NCBI GenBank assembly: GCA_963677885.1 | Contig: OY782500.1 | Location: 2,356,001 to 2,420,000, forward strand | DNA: 64,000 bases | Direction of reading: 5' to 3' | From: UBA1351 sp963677885 | GTDB taxonomy: Bacteria > Bacillota > Clostridia > Lachnospirales > Vallitaleaceae | In this document: positions 1 to 8,589 of the stretch, in pieces | Layout of the letters: every line of letters begins with the position of its first letter | Numbering within the stretch: the first letter of the stretch is position 1 | The notes under the pieces: model-generated | The model's input: only the letters and a program-made list of their open reading frames with translations | What the model was told of the DNA's origin: nothing | Databases searched by the model: none | Program-made: the position numbers and the translations under genes

Positions 1-41
1 TAATATGTATACAAGTATAATGATTATAAAGGAGCCCATTA

Positions 42-383
42 ATGAAAGACCTATGTTGTGTCAACGAAGAAAATGTTACCATTGTCCATAATAACTTACC
101 TGAAGAAGATGATATCGTGGATATTTCTGAAATCTTTAATCTTCTAGGAGATCCAACCAGAATGCGGATTATGGCTGCCCTGTGTATTAAGGAACTTTGC
201 GTTGGAGACTTGTCTTCTTTTATGGAGATATCCCAATCAGGTGTCTCCCATCAACTTCGCCTGCTGAAGAAGAATCGGATTGTTAAGACCCGACGTGAAG
301 GAAAAAACATCTATTATTCAGTAGAAGATGATCACATTAAACAGATTATTGATATAGCACTGACCCACATTCACGAGAAATAG
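42..383 (+). CDS. cadC: ArsR/SmtB-family metal-sensing repressor (CadC-like)
   Basis: Winged-helix repressor of 113 residues that probably releases the promoter of the adjacent metal ATPase when it binds Cd, Zn or Pb. The recognition-helix region SQSGVSHQLRLL is typical of ArsR proteins. The C-terminal helix carries D96, H98, H109 and E112, the spacing of the alpha-5 zinc site known in CadC/CzrA. Cysteines lie at 5, 6, 48 and 53; the usual ELCVCDL motif reads ELCVGDL, so the alpha-3N site is incomplete on one side. AAAGGAG precedes the ATG, and the ATPase starts 9 bases after the stop, so the two form an operon. The upstream operator is mostly outside the window. The family call is firm; the exact metal is inferred. 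Confidence 0.9.
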   Translation: MKDLCCVNEENVTIVHNNLPEEDDIVDISEIFNLLGDPTRMRIMAALCIKELCVGDLSSFMEISQSGVSHQLRLLKKNRIVKTRREGKNIYYSVEDDHIKQIIDIALTHIHEK

Positions 384-392
384 AGGTGTAAG

Positions 393-2513
393 ATGAGCCA
401 AACTATAAATAAGAGCAAAGAAAAACAAGAAACCTGTAACACCTTCTATTTGGAAGGTTTAAACTGTGCCAACTGCGCCGGTAAAATCGAAGATTCATTA
501 AAAAACAACAAAAACTTCACTTCTGTTAACTTCTCTTTTGCTACTAAAAAACTTGTACTAGAATCAGCTTCAGGGACTATTGATACTCTAGGCATTCTAA
601 CTGATACAGTTAACTCCATTGAAGACGGTGTTGATATTATCGATGGGACAACCTATGAAAACAAGGAAGATACTTCCACTTCATCTTCCTTTTCATTAAA
701 GGAACTTATTAAGACCAACTATCTGGCCTTAACTGGATTAGCCATACTTATAGTAACCATGGCTCTCGGACAAGAGTTTCAATATAGAGTTATCGGTTAC
801 CTGGCTGCCTATGTCCTCATTGGCGGTGATGTTGCCTACAGTGCCTTTAAAAACATTTCCAAAGGTCAGATATTTGATGAAAACTTCCTTATGACTATCG
901 CCACCTTTGGTGCATTTGCCCTTGGCGAATACTTTGAAGCGGTTGCCGTTATGCTCTTCTACAAAATCGGAGAAGGCTTCCAGGATTATGCCGTTGACCA
1001 CACCAGAAGAAGCATTAAATCTCTTATTAACATCAAAGCTGAGTATGCCAACCTAATGATAGGTCATGAAGCTAAAAAAGTGGATCCCAAGGACCTAAAC
1101 ATTGGTGATATCATCTTGATTAAACCCGGTGAGAAAATACCTGTAGATGCAACTGTGATTAGCGGGTCATCTACCATTGACACCTCTGCTCTTACAGGAG
1201 AAAGCCTGCCGGTAAATGCTGATAAGGATTCTAAACTCCTCAGTGGAACCATTAATCTGGATGCTACCCTTACAGCAAGAGTCGATCAAACCTTTAGCAA
1301 CTCAACAGTTGCCAAGATTTTAGACATGGTAGAAAATGCAACAGGTAAAAAAGCCAAAACAGAGCAATTCATTACCAAATTTGCTAAGATTTATACGCCA
1401 ATCGTCGTATTTTCAGCCTTAGTTTTGGCCTTCCTTCCACCAATATTAGGTTTTGGCGACTTTAGGGACTGGATCTCAAGGGCTCTGATTTTCTTGGTCA
1501 TCTCCTGTCCATGTGCCCTCGTCCTCAGTGTACCACTGGGATATTTTGGAGGCCTGGGAGCTGCAAGCCGTTCGGGTATTCTTATTAAAGGCGGTAATTA
1601 CCTTGAGGCTTTAAACACCATCGATACTTTTGCATTTGATAAAACCGGGACTTTGACCAAAGGTAATTTCAAAGTTACCAAGTATAGTGATTCAAGAACC
1701 TTGGAACTGGCAGGACTTCTTGAAATTCATTCCAATCACCCTATTGCGACTTCCATAGTCAAGGCATGTAAGACTTCTCCGAGTATTCATGAAGTCAGCC
1801 AGGTAAAAGAGATTCCCGGAAAAGGTCTGGAAGGTTTATATGAGTCCAAACTCCTCCTGGCAGGTAATGAACGACTGATGAAGTCCTATAACATAGATTT
1901 CCAAGCTGATTCCTTTATCGGTTCTATGGTCCATGTCGCTTATGCTGGTGCATATATAGGCTCCATCTATATAGAAGATGAGATTAAAGAAGGCGCTAGA
2001 AACTTAGCCGGTAAATTAGGGTTACTTAAAAAATCCATGATCATGCTAACCGGTGACCAAGAACCAATTGCCAACCACGTCGGTGGTCAACTGGGTATCC
2101 AGTCCATCCACAGCCAGCTGCTTCCTGGAGATAAACTGTCCACAGTTGAAGGCCTGATTGACCAGGGAAACAAGGTCCTCTTCGTCGGAGACGGCATCAA
2201 CGATGCGCCTGTACTGGCTAGAGCCGATATCGGTGTTGCCATGGGTGGCGTAGGGTCAGATGCGGCTATTGAAGCTGCCGACATGGTTATTATGAACGAC
2301 GATCCTTCAAAAGTTTTCACAGCTATTAATATCGCCAAGAAGACACGAGCCATTGTTCTTCAAAATATCCTATTTGCCTTGGGAATCAAACTGTTTTTCC
2401 TAAGTCTTGGAGCATTAGGTCAAGCTAATATGTATGAGGCTATATTTGCTGATGTAGGGGTTGCCCTCATCGCTGTTTTGAACTCCATGCGAACCCTGCG
2501 AATTAAAGACTAA
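393..2513 (+). CDS. cadA: P1B-type heavy-metal (Cd/Zn/Pb) translocating ATPase
   Basis: Membrane ATPase of 706 residues that exports divalent soft metals. Order seen: one N-terminal metal-binding domain with GLNCANC (C25, C28), a membrane block, the actuator with TGES, the transmembrane CPC motif (C372-P373-C374), the phosphorylation site DKTGTLT (D416), the HP motif in SNHPIA, and the hinge GDGINDAP. The CPC motif and one CxxC domain fit the Cd/Zn/Pb subgroup (P1B-2) rather than copper ATPases. It follows the repressor by 9 bases and is closed by a strong terminator at 2546-2583. Length is normal for the family. Confidence 0.93.
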   Translation: MSQTINKSKEKQETCNTFYLEGLNCANCAGKIEDSLKNNKNFTSVNFSFATKKLVLESASGTIDTLGILTDTVNSIEDGVDIIDGTTYENKEDTSTSSSFSLKELIKTNYLALTGLAILIVTMALGQEFQYRVIGYLAAYVLIGGDVAYSAFKNISKGQIFDENFLMTIATFGAFALGEYFEAVAVMLFYKIGEGFQDYAVDHTRRSIKSLINIKAEYANLMIGHEAKKVDPKDLNIGDIILIKPGEKIPVDATVISGSSTIDTSALTGESLPVNADKDSKLLSGTINLDATLTARVDQTFSNSTVAKILDMVENATGKKAKTEQFITKFAKIYTPIVVFSALVLAFLPPILGFGDFRDWISRALIFLVISCPCALVLSVPLGYFGGLGAASRSGILIKGGNYLEALNTIDTFAFDKTGTLTKGNFKVTKYSDSRTLELAGLLEIHSNHPIATSIVKACKTSPSIHEVSQVKEIPGKGLEGLYESKLLLAGNERLMKSYNIDFQADSFIGSMVHVAYAGAYIGSIYIEDEIKEGARNLAGKLGLLKKSMIMLTGDQEPIANHVGGQLGIQSIHSQLLPGDKLSTVEGLIDQGNKVLFVGDGINDAPVLARADIGVAMGGVGSDAAIEAADMVIMNDDPSKVFTAINIAKKTRAIVLQNILFALGIKLFFLSLGALGQANMYEAIFADVGVALIAVLNSMRTLRIKD

Positions 2514-2545
2514 AGCTACCAGCATTTAATAAAATCACAAATACT

Positions 2546-2583
2546 AAAAGGCCACTTCATAAGCTTTGAAGGGCCTTTTTCTT
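2546..2583 (+). terminator. Rho-independent terminator after the metal ATPase
   Basis: AAAAGGCC pairs with GGCCTTTTT around an inner TTCA/TTGAAG stem, followed by a T-run. It ends the repressor-ATPase operon. Confidence 0.88.
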
Positions 2584-2635
2584 TATCTGCGAAAGATATA
2601 TGGCTTTAAGGAATCTATGATCACATCTACTGCCT

Positions 2636-3493
2636 TTAGGAATCCGTTATCTTCAAAAATCCCTTGCCAGCACCAAAAACCACCTTAGTCTCAATAACAT
2701 TTACAAATGCGTCCTTATCAATATCCCTGATGAGCATACGAAGTTTAGCCACCTGGTTAATACTGATGATGGCATAGAGCAGGGTCCTTTCTTCGCCGGT
2801 ATAAGCACCGGTTCCCTCAATGATTGTACATCCTCTGGCTAGTGACCGGTTGATGACAGAAGAAACCTCTACCGGCTTTTTTGTAATAATGAATAGGGTC
2901 CTCTTATAATTAACACCTTCCAGCATAAACTTAATGGTATAAGAGGATACATACATAGCCGCCAGGGTTTCAATAGCCTTATCCAGGCCAAAAGCGTTAA
3001 TGGACAAGGCAATTATGAAGACATTAAATCCTAAGTTCAGGGTGGAAATACTATAGGAAAAATACTTGTTAAGAATTTTAGAGATAATATCGTTGCCTCC
3101 GGTTGAGGAGTTAGCCCGAAGTATCAAACCCATTCCAAGACCACTGACAACACCGCCTAAAAGGACGGTCGTCAGAACTTCATGGGTTCCCAACTGGACC
3201 CATTGGTTCACATGGATAAAGAAGGAAAGGGAAATCATACCAATTAGACTATGGATGATAAACTCACGGTTTATATAAAAATAACCTAGGATAAAAATAG
3301 GAATATTGATAATGATAATGACCAGTGAAATGTTGAAGCCGAAAGTCAGATTTAAATAGATGGCGATTCCCGATACACCACCTGATAATAGATTATTGGG
3401 TATGTAGAGTCCATTGACTGCAATGCTAACAATAAAAGCCCCTACAATAGTCATTAATACACTTTTGATGAAATTTATAGTATCCTTTTTCAT
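2636..3493 (-). CDS. YitT family membrane protein (DUF161-DUF2179)
   Basis: Integral membrane protein of 285 residues. The N-terminal two thirds hold about five or six hydrophobic helices with the glycine-rich GGVSGIAIYLN and ANSSTGGNDIIS segments of the YitT family. The C-terminal soluble part (about 205-280) resembles DUF2179, with RGCTIIEGTGAYTGEER and a following metal-or-ligand-like fold. No transport substrate is established for the family. The gene stands alone and is convergent with the metal ATPase operon. AAGGCGG precedes the ATG. Confidence 0.85.
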   Translation of the reverse strand: MKKDTINFIKSVLMTIVGAFIVSIAVNGLYIPNNLLSGGVSGIAIYLNLTFGFNISLVIIIINIPIFILGYFYINREFIIHSLIGMISLSFFIHVNQWVQLGTHEVLTTVLLGGVVSGLGMGLILRANSSTGGNDIISKILNKYFSYSISTLNLGFNVFIIALSINAFGLDKAIETLAAMYVSSYTIKFMLEGVNYKRTLFIITKKPVEVSSVINRSLARGCTIIEGTGAYTGEERTLLYAIISINQVAKLRMLIRDIDKDAFVNVIETKVVFGAGKGFLKITDS

Positions 3494-3560
3494 TCATATC
3501 CGCCTTTCAAATAAAAATCCTGTCTTTTGAATCTTAACATAAGGACATCCTGATATCAAC

Positions 3561-3591
3561 AAAACCTCTGATCCTGAGACCAGAGGTTTTA
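3561..3591. terminator. Terminator downstream of feoB (bidirectional shape)
   Basis: AAAACCTCTG pairs with CAGAGGTTTT around an ATCCTGAGAC loop. On the minus strand it follows feoB, and it lies between feoB and the start of the YitT gene. Confidence 0.78.
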
Positions 3592-3630
3592 TTTACCAAA
3601 TAAAAATATTACATGAAGTTTATTTATAAT

Positions 3631-5631
3631 CTACTTAGCTGCATGAAGTCTGGCTTTTGCAGAAGCATCGCCTTTAATCATGAGGTATACTACTGTACCA
3701 ATCATAATCAAAACTGCAACCAGACCTGGCAGGAATCCATCTCCTAATGAACCGGTCGTCATCAGAGTTCCAACCTGATAAGTAATGAAAGCCACAACAT
3801 ATCCCATACTTAACTGGAATCCGATTCCACCCCACAACCATTTTGGACTTTCCATTTCCGCATTCATAGCACCAATTGCTGCGAAACATGGAGGTGTAAA
3901 GAGGTTAAACATTAGGTAAGAGAGAGCCGCTACACTGGATAGCCCCATAACACCTGCTACATTAGCAGCACCGTCAACCAACTCAAGAGCATCCGCATCA
4001 ATGAAATTGGTAATGGAGTAAACAACAGCCAAAGTACCTACTACGTTTTCTTTTGCAATAAAACCTGTAATAGCAGCAGCTGCCAGTTGCCATACACCAA
4101 AACCAAGTGGAATCAGAAGGAAGGCAAAAGGAGATGCAATTGAGGCAAGAATACTTGTATTCTGTGCTTCTTCTGCAACTACCTGGAATCTCCAGTCGAA
4201 GGTTTGCATAATCTGAACGACAGCATTACATAAAAGAATAATCGTTCCGGCTTTAATAATAAAAGCTTTTGCTCTGGAAAACATAGATATCGTTGCTCTT
4301 TTAATACTTGGGAATCTATATTCAGGAAGCTCCATAATGAAGAAAGAACGGGCATTTCTTTCACCTGTAATACGAACGACAATGAGGGCTCCAACAATAA
4401 TAATTGCAATAGCCATAAAGTACATAGTTGTACCTACCCAAGCAGCATCATCGAAGAAAACACCTGCAAAAAGGGCAATAACAGGGAGTTTGGCTCCACA
4501 AGGCATAAAAGGCGTCAACATTGCTGTCGTTCTTCTCTGTCTCTCGTTCTTGATGGTACGGGTAGCCATAACACCTGGAATGGCACATCCTGTTCCGATA
4601 ACCATTGGAATAATGGACTTACCGGACAAACCAACACGTTTGAAGAAACGGTCCATGACCACTGCAACCCTGGCCATATATCCACAATCTTCCAAAAGTG
4701 CCAAGAGGAAGAAAAGCACCATAATCAGTGGAAGGAAACCAACAACGGCACCAACACCACCGATAATACCATCTAAAAGGATAGAGGCAAGCACCGGTGA
4801 AACGCTGTCACCCATAAGACCTTCAACGAAACCATAGAAAGAATCAATCCAGCCCACCAAAATATCAGCCACAAGTGGCCCTACATGGGTTTGAGAAATA
4901 GAGAATACTGCCCACATAATCAGTGCAAAAATCGGAATACCGATAATCTTATTGGCCAGAATACGGTCTGCCTTATCCTGAAGGTTTACCTGATTGCTTT
5001 TAACTTTTCGGTTTTCAACCTGGTCTACAACATGTTTGACATATTGGAAGCGCTTCTTATCTGAAGCTTCTACCTCATGACGGTTGGTTTTATTTACTTG
5101 TCCTGGATCAAAAGGAGCCTTTTGAGACTTGCCTTTGACCTCCACCACTTTACTGATCAGCTCAGTCAAACCGTTATTTACCGGTGCCGTAGATGTAGTC
5201 TCAACAACTGGACATCCAAGAAGATTGGACAGTGTCTCCACATTAATCTTTGTTTCTTTCTTTTTATTGACATCACTCTTATTAAGAGCTACAACCATTG
5301 GAATATTCAGTTCCAGTAATTGAGTCGTAAAGAAAAGACTTCTACTCAAGTTGGTCGCATCAACGATATTGATGATAACGTCCGGTTGCTCGTTTTGAAC
5401 AAATTCACTGGTAATACTTTCTTCCGACGTAAAAGGTGACATGGAATAAGCACCTGGCAAGTCAATAGCAACGATGGGTTCACCTGTTGTATTAAGACTT
5501 TTCTTGATGTCCCCTTCTTTTTTATCGATGGTAACACCTGCCCAGTTTCCAACTTTTTCTATTTTTCCTGTAATCGCATTGAATAAAGTTGTTTTTCCAC
5601 TGTTGGGATTACCTGTTAATGCAACTTTCAT
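3631..5631 (-). CDS. feoB: Ferrous iron transporter FeoB
   Basis: Cytoplasmic-membrane Fe(II) uptake protein, 666 residues from the chosen start. The N-terminal G domain shows G1 GNPNSGKTT (residues 8-16), G3 DLPG (57-60) and G4 NKSD, followed by a helical spacer. The membrane part has the two Gate domains, with GTGCAIPGVMATRT and FMPCGAKLPV. The start is ATGAAAGTTGC at 5631 because GGAGG lies just upstream; an in-frame ATG four codons earlier would put that site inside the gene. No feoA lies on either side in this window, and no FeoA domain is fused. A long regulated leader precedes it. Confidence 0.93.
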   Translation of the reverse strand: MKVALTGNPNSGKTTLFNAITGKIEKVGNWAGVTIDKKEGDIKKSLNTTGEPIVAIDLPGAYSMSPFTSEESITSEFVQNEQPDVIINIVDATNLSRSLFFTTQLLELNIPMVVALNKSDVNKKKETKINVETLSNLLGCPVVETTSTAPVNNGLTELISKVVEVKGKSQKAPFDPGQVNKTNRHEVEASDKKRFQYVKHVVDQVENRKVKSNQVNLQDKADRILANKIIGIPIFALIMWAVFSISQTHVGPLVADILVGWIDSFYGFVEGLMGDSVSPVLASILLDGIIGGVGAVVGFLPLIMVLFFLLALLEDCGYMARVAVVMDRFFKRVGLSGKSIIPMVIGTGCAIPGVMATRTIKNERQRRTTAMLTPFMPCGAKLPVIALFAGVFFDDAAWVGTTMYFMAIAIIIVGALIVVRITGERNARSFFIMELPEYRFPSIKRATISMFSRAKAFIIKAGTIILLCNAVVQIMQTFDWRFQVVAEEAQNTSILASIASPFAFLLIPLGFGVWQLAAAAITGFIAKENVVGTLAVVYSITNFIDADALELVDGAANVAGVMGLSSVAALSYLMFNLFTPPCFAAIGAMNAEMESPKWLWGGIGFQLSMGYVVAFITYQVGTLMTTGSLGDGFLPGLVAVLIMIGTVVYLMIKGDASAKARLHAAK

Positions 5632-5644
5632 AACATCCTCCATA

Positions 5645-5749
5645 CTTAGCCGATCTAAGTCTAGTTAATAATAATTATTTATTGATAGTTAACCCTGGTT
5701 AACTTTGATCCAAAAATCAAATTCAGCCAACGAGTTAGCCGAATCTAAC
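5645..5749 (-). promoter_or_regulatory. Three palindromes in the feoB leader, candidate metalloregulator sites
   Basis: Three related inverted repeats lie between the feoB promoter and start: CTTAG-n5-CTAAG (5645-5659), AGTTAACC-CT-GGTTAACT (5687-5704, perfect 8-base arms) and GTTAG-n6-CTAAC (5734-5749). They are spaced by roughly 42-47 bases. Their TTAG/CTAA shape resembles sites of DtxR/IdeR-type iron repressors, which commonly control feoB. The repeats are seen; the regulator is inferred. Confidence 0.6.
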
Positions 5750-5756
5750 AAATAGA

Positions 5757-5785
5757 AGAATACACTAATTGAGAAACATTGTCAA
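5757..5785 (-). promoter_or_regulatory. Sigma-A promoter of feoB
   Basis: On the minus strand TTGACA (5780-5785) is followed by a 17-base spacer and TATTCT (5757-5762). The outermost palindrome (5734-5749) sits just downstream, across the expected transcription start. Confidence 0.78.
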
Positions 5786-5836
5786 TACCTTTTAAGATTT
5801 AAGTTAAGATTTTCACAAGTTTTTTGTTTTTAATAT

Positions 5837-5934
5837 GCAGTTGCCACCGGAATGCGGGAACATGTGATAAGACTGCACTCAACACTCCGTTAACCGTTCC
5901 GTCTCATCACATGTTCCCGGGTACCGGTAGCTGC
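5837..5934. repeat. Long imperfect inverted repeat of unknown role
   Basis: Arms 5837-5873 and 5901-5934 pair almost throughout. The core CGGGAACATGTGAT (5855-5868) matches ATCACATGTTCCCG (5906-5919) perfectly, with further pairing through ACCGG/CCGGT and GCAG/CTGC. The loop is 27 bases. No T-run follows. It lies between the feoB promoter and the terminator of the small membrane gene, and no credible reading frame covers it. It could be a small mobile repeat or a structured RNA. Confidence 0.6.
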
Positions 5935-6056
5935 TGTATACCATAGATAAAAAACTATGTTCTTAGTTTTAAAGAACACCCTATCAAATAGTTTGTAATC
6001 AGACATTTCAACACTAATAATGAATTGTTTAAAACTTTTGGTTTTCAGATACCAAA

Positions 6057-6095
6057 AAGGAGTTCTGCAATCAACGTACATCAGCAGAACTCCTT
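6057..6095 (-). terminator. Terminator of the small membrane protein gene
   Basis: AAGGAGTTCTGC (6057-6068) pairs perfectly with GCAGAACTCCTT (6084-6095). On the minus strand the stem is followed by TTTTT. Confidence 0.82.
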
Positions 6096-6137
6096 AAATT
6101 GATTATGTTCTTAAATACTCTTAACTAGATTTTTCTC

Positions 6138-6356
6138 CTAGCCTATTGGTTGAGCTGCAAAAAGCCAAATGCCTAGAACTACAAATAGGACAGCCCATAC
6201 GTAGAAGAAGATAACTGTTCCTTTTTCACCAAGAACTTTGATAAAGGCTTGGATTTTACCCATCTTCCAGATACCTTCAGGTTTCTTGTAGGCAATAAAT
6301 ACGACTGCTACAGCATAGACAAGTGCCAGTAGACCTAATATTGGATTCCAATTCAT
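6138..6356 (-). CDS. Small two-helix membrane protein, function unknown
   Basis: A 72-residue protein not recognised by name. Residues about 5-23 and 48-68 are hydrophobic helices. Between them is a basic segment with KKPEGIWKMGK and a conserved-looking EKGT. AAAGGAGG lies seven bases before the ATG, a good sign the gene is translated. It is a single-gene unit with its own terminator at 6057-6095. A structured repeat (6372-6415) sits immediately before the ribosome-binding site; the same repeat occurs twice before the PAP2 phosphatase gene. Confidence 0.7.
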   Translation of the reverse strand: MNWNPILGLLALVYAVAVVFIAYKKPEGIWKMGKIQAFIKVLGEKGTVIFFYVWAVLFVVLGIWLFAAQPIG

Positions 6357-6371
6357 ACAATAACCTCCTTT

Positions 6372-6415
6372 GTTGCATAGTCGACCAGTAAATCCTTAGA
6401 TTTGTGACCAGACTA
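6372..6415 (-). repeat. Leader hairpin repeat, copy A
   Basis: Palindromic element TAGTC-n5-GTAAATC-loop-GATTT-n7-GACTA just upstream of the ribosome-binding site of the small membrane gene. It matches the two copies at 18162-18248 and keeps its outer pairing through compensatory change (TAGTC/GACTA here, TAGAC/GTCTA there). Confidence 0.65.
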
Positions 6416-6458
6416 AACAATACCTTCATATAAACATATTTAATAAGTTACTTTTTTC

Positions 6459-7457
6459 TTACTCAAGACCTTTGCGAATTTTTGGCATCAGCAGGATGTA
6501 AACTAAAATACTGATTCCCAGCACCAAACCTCCGTATAATAGGGTATTACCCCAGGTTGACCGGTAGGTCAGGATTTCGTCAACGCCCTTATAGGTCCAG
6601 TAGAAGGGGACCCAATAAGCGACCCACTGCCATTTCTCTCCCAGAAGCTCAGCAATAGCTACAGCACCGGCAAGAGGCAGGAAGAGCATTTTTACAGAAC
6701 CTGCCGCGTCCATAACGGACTCGTTGTTGATTCCTTGAATAAATCCAAAGAGAATAGCAATAACCATGGATACAAAGACCAGAACAAACATCTGTGGCCA
6801 GTTAATATCATTAAAACCGGTAATCAGCAGCATTGCGACCGATCCATACAGTGGAATGACCATACCCATCAAAGACTTGGCAAATATATAGCCGGATCTT
6901 GATATTGGAGTTAAGTGAATAGCACGAATGGTCCGATCCACTTTTTCTTCAATAATATTGATGGCAATCAGCATACCGCCAAGGACAGCTGAAAACATCA
7001 TGAATATATTAAGAAGCAGTTTCTTAAGGGGTGGTACATCCCTGCCAAAATCATGAATAGTTGCATTGGTATCTTCTATCTGGGCATCATTTTCATAGAG
7101 GGCTATCATAAGTAGTGCATAGTCTGATAGTTGGTCTATTTCGTTACCCTGGCGAATGACGACGAATTCATCGCCTTCCTTGACGATACCAAACACCTCA
7201 TCTCGTCTTGACACTCTTTCTTCAAGAGCATCAAGGTCTTTGTAGGTTGTCACTTTGGCAAAGTCTTCCAAGTAGGTCACCATTTCCGGTTCCTGGCCTT
7301 CAATTAAAGCCAGATTAATAGTTGTATCATTGACACTCGGTGCAATCAGATTAATGGCAATCCCAAAAATAATTGGAACAACAATAATATACAGGGTCAG
7401 AAAATCCCTCATGTTGACTTTGATGTCTCTTAGAAAAATAGTAATAATTCGTTTCAT
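6459..7457 (-). CDS. ABC-2 type transporter permease (module 2, second permease)
   Basis: Membrane subunit of about 332 residues, last gene of the TetR-controlled ABC operon. It has one N-terminal helix after FLRDIKVNMRDFLTLY, a large extracytoplasmic segment (about 50-165), then about five helices ending near the C-terminus, the layout of the ABC2_membrane_3/YhgE-like group. The start at 7457 is preceded by AAGGAGG; a 27-codon longer frame lacks a site and would overlap the previous gene. It probably pairs with the preceding permease and the ATPase at 8589-9443. The substrate is not evident. Confidence 0.82.
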   Translation of the reverse strand: MKRIITIFLRDIKVNMRDFLTLYIIVVPIIFGIAINLIAPSVNDTTINLALIEGQEPEMVTYLEDFAKVTTYKDLDALEERVSRRDEVFGIVKEGDEFVVIRQGNEIDQLSDYALLMIALYENDAQIEDTNATIHDFGRDVPPLKKLLLNIFMMFSAVLGGMLIAINIIEEKVDRTIRAIHLTPISRSGYIFAKSLMGMVIPLYGSVAMLLITGFNDINWPQMFVLVFVSMVIAILFGFIQGINNESVMDAAGSVKMLFLPLAGAVAIAELLGEKWQWVAYWVPFYWTYKGVDEILTYRSTWGNTLLYGGLVLGISILVYILLMPKIRKGLE

Positions 7458-7473
7458 ATCAGGGACCTCCTTT

Positions 7474-8589
7474 CTATACGGACAGATTGCCTCTAAATCG
7501 GTAGTTGGATAAGAGGAAGAGAATGACACCACCGGCAAAGAAGCCAGCTGATGAAATCAATACATAGGTCATATCTCCACCTACCATAATGGTTTCCTTA
7601 AAGCCCAAAATCAGATGATAAATAGGTATCATTTGGATCCATAAAGGATTCCAACTAGGAATAAAATAGGCAATAGCCGGTAACATAAAGAGCATCATTA
7701 CAGTGTAAATAGCTCCAAAAGCCTGGGTCAGGTTATCAAAGAATGAGGTGATAAAAAGTCCCAAGGTTGAGGCAAAGAATCCGGAAGTTAAAAGCAAAAG
7801 AATAAACATTGGATAATTCACCTGGGTACCCATAACCGAAATTGCGATAATCAGCGATGTTGCAAGGGTTACGGTCATTAAGGTCAAGGCCTTGCTTAAG
7901 AGGTAAGTGGATACTTTGGATGCCGTTACGGCATACGCTTTAATAATACCCTCCTGCTTATCAAGGAAAATATAGGCTGCGATAATGAAGAGTCCCATAA
8001 GGGAACCGTTGAAGGTAATCAGTGACGGCAGTGCCATCTGTCTTGAATTCAACTGTTCAACGCCGGTCTCTAAAGACCTTACTTCAATTTGGTCAGCATC
8101 ATCAATAATGGTTTCAAGGTTTTTAACATGAAGGACTGAATATAGGTTTCTAAGTCGCTCTGATTCATAACCTTGAATGTAATAGTCATATTTTAATGCG
8201 TTCTCATCTGTGTTCCAGGAAATTGTCGCACCGATAAGTGGTCGTTCTTTTTTGGTCGCTTCAATCATATCTTCAGCATTGTCAAAAAGATAGATCTTCT
8301 TCTCATCTGAAATATAAAGGTCTGCTGTAATGACCTGGTCATCAATCTCGAATTCTGCTTGTTCCACTTGACCATCCAAGTCGCCTTCCCTAATGTTATC
8401 CATAAACATACCATATACGGGTTCCGGCAAATCAAGGACGATGAACTCATCTTCCGTCGAATCAAAATTCTCAGGAATGACGAAAAGCAGAACGAAAAGA
8501 ATGATAACAGTCATCAGAATCTCTATATAGAAATAGAAACCTTTTGAAGAAAGCTTAAGTTCCTTCAAATAACTGTACCATAATTTCAT
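7474..8589 (-). CDS. ABC-2 type transporter permease (module 2, first permease)
   Basis: A 371-residue permease with one N-terminal helix (about 20-40), a long external domain rich in acidic residues (about 45-190) and five or six C-terminal helices. This is the drug/lipid-exporter type of ABC-2 permease. Its ATG shares a base with the TAA of the upstream ATPase (TAATG), so translation is coupled. The next permease begins 16 bases later. Architecture and size match its downstream neighbour, suggesting a heterodimer. Confidence 0.82.
   Translation of the reverse strand: MKLWYSYLKELKLSSKGFYFYIEILMTVIILFVLLFVIPENFDSTEDEFIVLDLPEPVYGMFMDNIREGDLDGQVEQAEFEIDDQVITADLYISDEKKIYLFDNAEDMIEATKKERPLIGATISWNTDENALKYDYYIQGYESERLRNLYSVLHVKNLETIIDDADQIEVRSLETGVEQLNSRQMALPSLITFNGSLMGLFIIAAYIFLDKQEGIIKAYAVTASKVSTYLLSKALTLMTVTLATSLIIAISVMGTQVNYPMFILLLLTSGFFASTLGLFITSFFDNLTQAFGAIYTVMMLFMLPAIAYFIPSWNPLWIQMIPIYHLILGFKETIMVGGDMTYVLISSAGFFAGGVILFLLSNYRFRGNLSV

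Noticed and set aside
4337..4837. A 166-codon frame opposite feoB, and similar long frames opposite other genes
   Set aside because: They are shadows of strongly supported genes on the other strand, without ribosome-binding sites or recognisable domains.
5890..6081. A 63-codon reading frame on the minus strand
   Set aside because: It runs across the long inverted repeat and the terminator, has no ribosome-binding site and encodes nothing recognisable.
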